A stretch of 64,000 nt of DNA from JBCCXZ01 sp965228005 (GTDB lineage: Bacteria; Planctomycetota; Planctomycetia; Pirellulales; Lacipirellulaceae), in NCBI GenBank assembly GCA_965228005.1, contig CBDDGV010000001.1:930001-994000 (forward strand). Reading direction: 5' to 3'. A model generated the notes under the pieces. The model was given only the letters and a program-made list of their open reading frames with translations, ran no database searches and was not told where the DNA came from. A program made the position numbers and the translations under genes. This document shows positions 8,880 to 15,367 of this stretch, piece after piece; positions within the stretch are counted from its first letter, which is position 1; the number at the start of each line of letters is the position of its first letter.

Positions 8880-10373
8880 ATGAGCGCTAGCCATCAATCT
8901 ACTGCCCCAGACGGAGCCGACGGCGGGACATACATCCAGTCGGTCCTCGACCGCATACAAGAACTCACGAGTTCTGAACCCGAGCCGCGCGGATCCAAGA
9001 AGAGCGACCCGGCAAGAGTCGTCGAGCGTGAGCCGACGCCGCTGCCCTCAGTCGATACGGCAGAGAACGCCCCCGCGAGTGTCCCGGGGCCGACTGATTC
9101 GCGGGCCCCTGACGGCTCGTGGATCCCCGTCGAACCGGCCACGCTGGAGGACGCCGGAGTTACCGAGAGTCAACTCGAGCACCTGGTGCTCAAAGCGCTC
9201 AACGCCAAAGGAGAGCTTTCAGGGCGGGGGCTTTCCGAGCAGCACTCGCTCCCCTTCCGTCTGGTAAACCCGGTCCTCCAGGCGATGAAGCTCGCGCAGT
9301 TGGTGGCGTTCCGCGGTGCGGCGCCGATGAACGATTACGTCTACCAGCTCACCGAACTCGGCCGGGAACACGCCAAGAAACTCGCAGAGACCTGCAGCTA
9401 CTTCGGCTCGGCGCCGGTCACGCTCGAGAGCTACATCGCCAGCGTCTCGGAGCAGACGCTCACCAAGACGCACCCCACGCAGTCGGACCTGAAACGCGCC
9501 TTCGGGGATCTGCTGATCAATCAAGCGATGCTGAAGCGTCTCGGCCCCGCCGTCAACTCCGGCCGCGGCCTGTTCCTATTCGGCCAACCGGGTAACGGCA
9601 AGACGAGCATCGCCGAACGGATCACGAAGGCGTTTGGCGACTGCGTCTGGATCCCCCGGGCGATTGGCATCGACGGCGAGATCATGCGCGTCTACGACCC
9701 GGGCCTGCACGAGGAGGAGCCGCTCGAGCTCCACAGCGGCCCGCTGAAACAGATATCCATTGACCAGCGGTGGATCCGCATCAAGCGGCCCACCATCGTG
9801 GTCGGCGGCGAGCTGACGATGGACTCACTCGAGGTCACTCCCGGTGCGGGCAAGAACCTCAGCGAGGCCCCCCTGCAGATGAAGAGCAACACCGGCACGC
9901 TGGTCATCGACGACTTCGGTCGCCAACGCATGACCACCGATGAGTTGCTCAACCGCTGGATCGTACCCCTCGAAAAGCGCTACGACTTCCTGCAGCTCAC
10001 GAGCGGCAAGAAGATCCAGGTGCCGTTTGATCAGCTGATCGTGTTCTCGACGAACCTGGAGCCGAAGGACCTGGTGGACGACGCGTTCCTCCGCCGCATC
10101 CCTTACAAGATCGAGGTGCTCGACCCCTCGGAGGACGAGTTCCGCAAGCTGTTCGAGATCATGGCCCCGATCGTCGGCGTCGGTTACGAGCCCGGGGCGG
10201 TCGACTACCTGATCGATAAGCACTACCGTCCGGTGCAGCGGCCCTTCCGCTGCTGCCAGCCGCGCGACCTGTTGTTGCAGATCCGCAATTACTGTGCATA
10301 CATCGAGGCCGAGCCCCAGATGTCTACGGAGTACTTCGACTACGCGGTCGACAACTACTTCGCGGTCATGTAG
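8880..10373 (+). CDS. AAA-family ATPase with winged-helix-like N-terminal region
   Basis: 497 residues. Residues 1-80 are disordered and rich in Ser, Pro and Glu. Residues about 88-180 resemble a winged helix (LEHLVLKALNAKGELSGRGL, LVNPVLQAMKLAQLVAFRG). The ATPase core follows, with Walker A GQPGNGKTS (Lys 241), an acidic Walker B VIDDFGRQ near 344, a sensor-1-like IVFSTNLEP and an arginine pair FLRRIPYKIEV. The family is known to me only as a conserved planctomycete ATPase of unknown role. The start has GAGGAG 8 nt upstream. The convergent dcd gene ends 21 bp after it. The Walker motifs make ATP hydrolysis likely; the substrate is unknown. Confidence 0.75.
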   Translation: MSASHQSTAPDGADGGTYIQSVLDRIQELTSSEPEPRGSKKSDPARVVEREPTPLPSVDTAENAPASVPGPTDSRAPDGSWIPVEPATLEDAGVTESQLEHLVLKALNAKGELSGRGLSEQHSLPFRLVNPVLQAMKLAQLVAFRGAAPMNDYVYQLTELGREHAKKLAETCSYFGSAPVTLESYIASVSEQTLTKTHPTQSDLKRAFGDLLINQAMLKRLGPAVNSGRGLFLFGQPGNGKTSIAERITKAFGDCVWIPRAIGIDGEIMRVYDPGLHEEEPLELHSGPLKQISIDQRWIRIKRPTIVVGGELTMDSLEVTPGAGKNLSEAPLQMKSNTGTLVIDDFGRQRMTTDELLNRWIVPLEKRYDFLQLTSGKKIQVPFDQLIVFSTNLEPKDLVDDAFLRRIPYKIEVLDPSEDEFRKLFEIMAPIVGVGYEPGAVDYLIDKHYRPVQRPFRCCQPRDLLLQIRNYCAYIEAEPQMSTEYFDYAVDNYFAVM

Positions 10374-10394
10374 TCAACGGGGCCGCTCGGCGGC

Positions 10395-10970
10395 TCAACC
10401 GTGCGACCGCTCGAAACCGAAATCGAGCGACATCTGCGGGTCGTTCTCGCACTCCGGTGCGAGTTCCTTGAACAGCAGGCTCGGCTGGATATCGGTGTTG
10501 CCCTGGTACTTGCTGCAGTACTCTTCGACCTGCCCGGTCACCTCGTGGTAGAAGATCTGGCAGATCGAAACCCCGGCGTAGATCCGCACCGGCTGCACGG
10601 CGAACATCTCGAGGGTCCAGTATCCTTCGAAGCCCGCGTCTCCGAACCCGGCGGTGACGTGCACGAACAGCCCGAGCCGTCCGACCGAAGACCGCCCCTC
10701 GATCTGCGGTACGAGGTTCCGCGTGACTGTCCGCTCGACCGTCCGCCCCAGGTAGACCTGGTTGGGGCTCAGCACGAACCCCTCCTCAGGGATCGCGATC
10801 CGCCGTACCCGGTTGGCCTTGGCCATGTCGAGCACCACCTCTTCGTACACCATCAGCTCGTCGTGCAGCGTGAGGTTGTAGCTGTTGGGATTCAGACACT
10901 CGGGGTCGTACGGCGTGATGCCGATATCTTCGCCGAGCCGATTGGCGATCTCCCTGCCAGACAAGATCAT
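10395..10970 (-). CDS. dcd: dCTP deaminase (possibly bifunctional deaminase/dUTPase type)
   Basis: 191 residues from ATG 10970, preceded by AGGTG 7 nt upstream; a GTG three codons earlier is the alternative. It deaminates dCTP to dUTP in thymidylate supply. The family core is complete: EGRSSVGRLGLFVHVTAG with the Ser and Arg used in substrate binding, then GFEGYWTLE carrying the catalytic Glu. The AGFGDAGFEG loop resembles the archaeal-type enzymes that also hydrolyse dUTP rather than the E. coli HRIDPGW loop, so bifunctionality is possible but untested. The C-terminus (KYQGNTDIQPS) matches the lid segment. Confidence 0.92.
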   Translation of the reverse strand: MILSGREIANRLGEDIGITPYDPECLNPNSYNLTLHDELMVYEEVVLDMAKANRVRRIAIPEEGFVLSPNQVYLGRTVERTVTRNLVPQIEGRSSVGRLGLFVHVTAGFGDAGFEGYWTLEMFAVQPVRIYAGVSICQIFYHEVTGQVEEYCSKYQGNTDIQPSLLFKELAPECENDPQMSLDFGFERSHG

Positions 10971-11050
10971 GCTGAGCACCTAGTGATCAGGCGGTGGTTG
11001 GGGCTTCCTGGGCCTTCGAACCGTACTTGTAGCCGGGCGGGCCTTTGGAC

Positions 11051-11749
11051 TCAAGCCGCCACGCCCACCCGCGGGCAGAACCGCTTCATCGAACAGGCTT
11101 CACAATCCGGCTTGCGGGCTGCGCAAATGGCGCGGCCGTGGAAGATCATCCTGTGCGAGAAGGCGATCCACTCCTTCTCGGGCAGCACCTGCATCAGGTC
11201 CCTCTCGACTTTCACCGGGTCTTTCTCGGCAGTGAGCCCGAGCCGGCGGCTGAGTCGCCCCACGTGAGTGTCGACCACTACGCCGCTAGGCACGCCAAAT
11301 GCCGTTCCCAGTACCACGTTGGCCGTCTTCCGGCCCACGCCTGCCAGCTGCACCAGCGCGTCGAGGTCCTTGGGCACCTTGCCGCCGTGGTTTTCCACCA
11401 AGTCGGTCGCGCAGGACTTGATGTTCTTCGCCTTATTGCGGAAGAACCCCGTGCTCTTGATCAGCGATTCGATCGCCTCCAGCGGCGCCGCAGCAAACGC
11501 CGCCGGGGTCTTTAGCTTCTTGAACAACTCCCGGGTGACGAGGTTTACCCGCTCGTCGGTGCACTGCGCCGAGAGGATTGTTGCGACGAGCAGTTCGAAC
11601 GCGTTGCGGTGTTTGAGCGCGCAGTCGGCGTCGGGGTAGTCGGCCTTCAGCCGCCGGACGACTTGGCCCGCCCGCCTCTTCCGCTCGGGTGCGGAGAGTT
11701 TCGGCTCTACCTTCGCTGGGGCTTTCTTGGCGGATTTCTTTTTGGCCAT
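11051..11749 (-). CDS. nth: Endonuclease III (DNA glycosylase/AP lyase)
   Basis: 232 residues. It removes oxidised pyrimidines in base-excision repair. A Lys/Ala-rich N-terminal tail (AKKKSAKKAPAKVEPK) precedes the HhH-GPD domain. Visible motifs are ILSAQCTDERVN, the helix-hairpin-helix LAGVGRKTANVVL with the catalytic Lys, VVDTHVGRLS with the catalytic Asp, and the 4Fe-4S loop C-x6-C-x2-C-x5-C at the C-terminus (CAARKPDCEACSMKRFC). The length matches the family apart from the basic tail, which resembles the tail of topA in this window and could help DNA binding. It is transcribed divergently from the DUF309 gene. Confidence 0.95.
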   Translation of the reverse strand: MAKKKSAKKAPAKVEPKLSAPERKRRAGQVVRRLKADYPDADCALKHRNAFELLVATILSAQCTDERVNLVTRELFKKLKTPAAFAAAPLEAIESLIKSTGFFRNKAKNIKSCATDLVENHGGKVPKDLDALVQLAGVGRKTANVVLGTAFGVPSGVVVDTHVGRLSRRLGLTAEKDPVKVERDLMQVLPEKEWIAFSHRMIFHGRAICAARKPDCEACSMKRFCPRVGVAA

Positions 11750-11960
11750 CGCAGCAATAGGTGGTCAGCCGCCCGCGTGTTACGATCGGCCGGCATTCTC
11801 GGATACGCTGCCGAGGTGTCAACCGCCTCAGTCCCAGCAAATGCACGGGCTGCCACGCCGCGGGCCCACCCCGTTCTGGCCGACGGTTGTGCCCGTGGGT
11901 ACAATCGCACTGCCTCGCCTCTCCCGCCTCTCCTTCCTTGATCATCCGCGGCCGATAGCT

Positions 11961-12368
11961 ATGACCGACGAAGTCGCCGACTATGAGCCGCTCTACCTGC
12001 AAGGCATCGAGTACTTCAACGAGTGCGAGTTCTTCGAGGCCCACGAGACTTGGGAAGAGCTCTGGACCGAGTACCGAGGGGAGTACCGCCGGTACTACCA
12101 GGGCTTGATTCAAGCGGCGGTGGCGCTGCACCACTTCGGCAACGGCAACACCAGGGGTGCACGCAAGGTGTACATCACCAGCCGGACCTACCTGGATGAG
12201 TACCAGCCGCAATGCCAAGGCCTCGACTTGAAGGCCTTCCTTGACCAGTATGAAACCTGCTTCGCAGAGATACTCGCCAGCGAAGAGGAGCGGCCGAGCG
12301 TGGAGATCGAGCCCGACTTGATCCCTGAGATCCACCTCGACGGGGCCGCCTCGCAAGCCGGCGAGTAG
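11961..12368 (+). CDS. DUF309-domain protein
   Basis: 135 residues from ATG 11961; longer frames upstream lack resemblance. The core EYFNECEFFEAHETWEELW is the signature of DUF309, a small all-helical domain with conserved His and Glu residues (FEAHE...WE). It continues with RRYYQGLIQAAVALHHFGNGN. The function is unknown; the clustered His/Glu suggest metal binding. It lies 41 bp before the LON-domain gene on the same strand, and the two may be cotranscribed. Upstream, TACAAT near 11898 could be a -10 element but has no matching -35. Confidence 0.85.
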   Translation: MTDEVADYEPLYLQGIEYFNECEFFEAHETWEELWTEYRGEYRRYYQGLIQAAVALHHFGNGNTRGARKVYITSRTYLDEYQPQCQGLDLKAFLDQYETCFAEILASEEERPSVEIEPDLIPEIHLDGAASQAGE

Positions 12369-12409
12369 TCGGACCGTCCGCCCAGAAGATTCGAGCACCG
12401 AGAGCAACC

Positions 12410-13111
12410 ATGCTGCCCTGGACCTCCGAAGACCTGACGCTCGACGAAGACCGCTTCTCCGGTCGCGTGCGGATGTTTCCCCTGCCCGACTTGGTGATGT
12501 TCCCCCACGTGATGCAAAAGCTGCACATCTTCGAGGAGCGTTACCAGGAGATGCTGCACGACGCGCTCGACAGCGACGGGCTGATCGCCATGTGCGTGCT
12601 CGCACCCGGGTGGGAACCGGACTACGCCGGCCGCCCTGCGGTGCTGCCCTACGCTTGCCTGGGGCGGGTCGTCGCACACGAGAAAGCTGCCGAGGGAAGG
12701 TACAACATCCTGCACCTCGGGCTTCGCCGAGTGAGGATTCTCCAGGAGCTCGACGCGGTACGCTCCTTCCGTGAGGCGGAAGTCGAGCTGATAGAAGATG
12801 TCCGCTACCGCGACGCCGATGAAGAACGCCCCTCGGTGCAAACCGCCCTCACCCATCTGTTCCAGAAGAACCTGCCCGGCGGCGGGAACGCGGAATCGGT
12901 CCGCGAGCTGTTGGCCTCGGATATCCCGCTGGGCGTGCTCACCGACCTCATCAGCTTCTCGATGCCCCTCGGGTTCGAGGTGAAGGCCCAGCTCCTCTCG
13001 GAGGCCGTGGTCGACCGCAGGGCGGAGATCCTGATCGACGAGCTCCGTTCTTTCAACGCCACCGCGATCGACGACGGTTCCAGCGGCACCTCGCCCTTCA
13101 GCGTGAACTGA
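12410..13111 (+). CDS. LON substrate-binding (N-terminal) domain protein
   Basis: 233 residues. Residues about 18-110 match the LON N-terminal domain: VRMFPLPDLVMFPHVMQKLHIFE followed by RYQEMLHDAL and GRVVAHEKAAEGRYNILHLG. The ATPase and protease modules of Lon are absent. The C-terminal half (about 130-215) is helical and resembles the helical extension after the LON domain. Stand-alone proteins of this kind are widespread and of unclear role, possibly protein recognition. It is followed by folE after 119 bp. Confidence 0.85.
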   Translation: MLPWTSEDLTLDEDRFSGRVRMFPLPDLVMFPHVMQKLHIFEERYQEMLHDALDSDGLIAMCVLAPGWEPDYAGRPAVLPYACLGRVVAHEKAAEGRYNILHLGLRRVRILQELDAVRSFREAEVELIEDVRYRDADEERPSVQTALTHLFQKNLPGGGNAESVRELLASDIPLGVLTDLISFSMPLGFEVKAQLLSEAVVDRRAEILIDELRSFNATAIDDGSSGTSPFSVN

Positions 13112-13230
13112 AGCGCCGGCCGTTTCGGGTAACCGTGCTTCCGGCGACTCCTCGCGAGGGTCGTTGCTTGTCGACCCGCCCCGCCGTAGGATCGGTGGTT
13201 TCGGAAGCCTCTCCAGGAGAGTTCGGATCG

Positions 13231-13875
13231 ATGATCTCCCCCCAGCCCGACCCCCACAGTGAAACGCTAGAGTCGGAGCCCTGCAGCGATTGTCAGCCGA
13301 GCGACGGGCCCGTCGACCTTCCGCGCATCCAGCATGCTGTCCGGGAGATCCTGATCGCCGTCGGCGAAGACCCCGATCGCGAGGGCCTGCAGGAGACCCC
13401 GGCCCGTGTGGCCCGGATGTACGCCGAGCTCTTCCGCGGGCTGCACAGCGACCCCCGCAAACACCTGCAGAAGTTCTTCACCGAGCAGTACGACGAGATG
13501 GTGCTGGTGCGCGACATCTCGTTTCACAGCATGTGTGAGCACCACATGCTGCCCTTCTTCGGCAAGGCGCACATCGGGTACGTGCCGGACGGCAAGGTCG
13601 TCGGCCTAAGCAAGCTGGCCCGCGTGGTAGAAGAAGTCTCCCACCGGCCGCAGGTGCAGGAGCGAATGACCGAGCAGATTGCCAACCTGCTGCTCGAGGA
13701 GCTGGACGTCAAAGGCGTGGCCGTCGTCGTCGAAGCGACGCACTCCTGTATGACCATCCGCGGCGTCCGGAAGCCTGAGAGTGTTTGCGTCACTTCCGCG
13801 ATGAAGGGGCTCTTCCGCTCGAACCTCTCCAGCCGTTCCGAGGTGATGAACCTCATCTACGGCAACCGACACTAA
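13231..13875 (+). CDS. folE: GTP cyclohydrolase I
   Basis: 214 residues from ATG 13231, chosen because AGGAGA lies about 10 nt upstream; a longer frame from 13135 is less likely. It converts GTP to 7,8-dihydroneopterin triphosphate, the first step to tetrahydrofolate. The type-IA fold is plain: EGLQETPARVARMYAELF, the zinc and active-site segment SMCEHHMLPFFGKAHIGYVP, SKLARVVEEVSHRPQVQER, and the second zinc Cys in THSCMTIRGV. The first 40 residues are a low-complexity extension. Together with purU in the window it serves one-carbon metabolism. Confidence 0.95.
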   Translation: MISPQPDPHSETLESEPCSDCQPSDGPVDLPRIQHAVREILIAVGEDPDREGLQETPARVARMYAELFRGLHSDPRKHLQKFFTEQYDEMVLVRDISFHSMCEHHMLPFFGKAHIGYVPDGKVVGLSKLARVVEEVSHRPQVQERMTEQIANLLLEELDVKGVAVVVEATHSCMTIRGVRKPESVCVTSAMKGLFRSNLSSRSEVMNLIYGNRH

Positions 13876-13915
13876 CCGAGCCCCCAAGGGCGTCGGTTGC
13901 TCCGCACGCGCCGCC

Positions 13916-14770
13916 ATGCTGCTGCTAGTCGATTTCCTGATGCGGCTGTCTTTCGGCCTGTGCGTCGGCATGGCGATTACGCCGCACAGCAAAGTCACCA
14001 GCGGGTACTACCGCAATCACCTGTATGTGGTGCTCGGCTTGTCCGCGCTGGCTGCACTCCTGAGCCGCACCTCAGTTCCTGAGGCGTTCTGGTTCTCCGC
14101 CGCGGTGGCATTGGGGAGCTACGTCGGCGCAGTCGTTTGCCTTTACGAGCGGGTTGATATCGGCCGCGTTATCTTGGGGTGTTTGGCCGGCATCGCGCTC
14201 GGCGGTTCGTTCGCGACCATGGGAGCACTGATAGAACGGGAGGACTGGGCCTCCGCAGACTACACCTTCGAGAACCCCGCGCCGACCGAAACCCTCTCGG
14301 CAGAACAAGCCCGTGAGCTAGGAGAGCGCGCGTCGGGCGTCGGGTACAGCGCCGGCTTGCTCGCCCTGGCTTCGCGGACTACATCTGGCCTGCTACTCGG
14401 CATGACCATGGCTGCGATGCTGCTCGGCCACTGGTACCTCAACACGCCGACAATGGAACTCGCCCCGCTGCGTCGCTTGCTCCTGGCCATCGCCGCCGCG
14501 GTCGCGCTCCATGCTCTGGTCTCGGGCCTGGGCCTCGCCGCGGAGGTCGGCGGCCGCACCCAGCTCACGACCCAGTGGATGCTGTTCGTCTCGCTCCGCT
14601 GGGCGTTCGGGCTGATCGGCGTGGCGGTGCTCACCTGGATGACGTGGGAAACCCTCAAGGTCCCCAACACGCAGAGCGCCACCGGCATCCTCTATGTGGC
14701 CGTCATCGGCACGTTTGTGGGCGAAACCATGTCGATCCTGCTCTCAGCCGAATCGCTCTTCCCGCTCTGA
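13916..14770 (+). CDS. Polytopic membrane protein, unknown function
   Basis: 284 residues with about seven to eight predicted membrane segments. Examples are LMRLSFGLCVGMAI, HLYVVLGLSALAALL, VALGSYVGAVVCLY and VILGCLAGIALGGSFATMGAL. A short periplasmic or cytoplasmic loop (about 105-140) is followed by the second half, containing TSGLLLGMTMAAMLLGHWYLNTPTM. The GHWYLNTP stretch with a central His recalls heme- or quinone-interacting membrane anchors, but this is only a resemblance. I do not recognise the family. It sits between folE and a zinc-ribbon membrane protein on the same strand. Confidence 0.65.
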   Translation: MLLLVDFLMRLSFGLCVGMAITPHSKVTSGYYRNHLYVVLGLSALAALLSRTSVPEAFWFSAAVALGSYVGAVVCLYERVDIGRVILGCLAGIALGGSFATMGALIEREDWASADYTFENPAPTETLSAEQARELGERASGVGYSAGLLALASRTTSGLLLGMTMAAMLLGHWYLNTPTMELAPLRRLLLAIAAAVALHALVSGLGLAAEVGGRTQLTTQWMLFVSLRWAFGLIGVAVLTWMTWETLKVPNTQSATGILYVAVIGTFVGETMSILLSAESLFPL

Positions 14771-14779
14771 GCCTCCCCT

Positions 14780-14785
14780 TATAAT
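14780..14785 (+). promoter_or_regulatory. Possible -10 element (TATAAT) before the zinc-ribbon gene
   Basis: A perfect TATAAT lies 49 bp before the ATG at 14834, just after the stop of the upstream gene. The sequence 17 bp upstream (TCTTCC) is a poor -35. In such GC-rich DNA the exact -10 match is notable but not proof of a promoter. Confidence 0.35.
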
Positions 14786-14833
14786 GGCTGCACGGCGCCG
14801 CAGACCAGAGAGCGCCCCAGTCCGGAAGCCACG

Positions 14834-15310
14834 ATGAACGTCACCTTCGCCTGCCCCCAGTGCGACGCCGCCCAGCGGCAGCAACTCACCGACGACGCCA
14901 GCGGCCTCACCTGTCAGGCGTGCGGTCAGTCGATCGCCGTGCCCGCAGGCGCTATAGAAGGAAACCAAGTCCGCCGCTGCCTCGCCTGTCCCAGCTCGGA
15001 CCTTTACGTTCGCAAAGATTTTCCCCAGCGCGTCGGCGTGGGCCTGGTCGTCATCGGCATCGTCGGCAGCTCGATCGCCTGGTTCTATTCGAACCTGCTC
15101 TGGACCTTCGGCATCCTCTTCGCCACCGCCCTGATCGACGTGCTGCTGTACGCCTTCGTCGGCAACGCCCTGATGTGCTACCGCTGCGGGGCCATGTACC
15201 GGGGGGCCGACGAAATCGACGTCCACGGCCAGTTCGACCTAGAGACGCACGAGAAGCACCGCCAGATCGAGGCCCGCATGCGGACCACGAAGCCGGGGGG
15301 CGCTGCCTGA
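14834..15310 (+). CDS. Zinc-ribbon membrane protein, unknown function
   Basis: 158 residues. The N-terminus holds two Cys pairs (FACPQCDAAQ and TCQACGQSIAV) forming a zinc ribbon. A third pair occurs at CLACPSS. Two membrane helices (about 70-88 and 93-112) follow, then a CYRCGAMYRG pair and a charged C-terminus with EKHRQIEARM. GGAAG lies 6 nt before the start. Planctomycete genomes hold many zinc-ribbon membrane proteins of this general type; another is at 44468-45181. Function unknown; a structural or protein-binding role is possible. Confidence 0.7.
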   Translation: MNVTFACPQCDAAQRQQLTDDASGLTCQACGQSIAVPAGAIEGNQVRRCLACPSSDLYVRKDFPQRVGVGLVVIGIVGSSIAWFYSNLLWTFGILFATALIDVLLYAFVGNALMCYRCGAMYRGADEIDVHGQFDLETHEKHRQIEARMRTTKPGGAA

Positions 15311-15367
15311 CTCCGATGCAAGCAACCCGGATGCACAACCGCCTGTTCGTGAGACGCTCGTAGTTGT

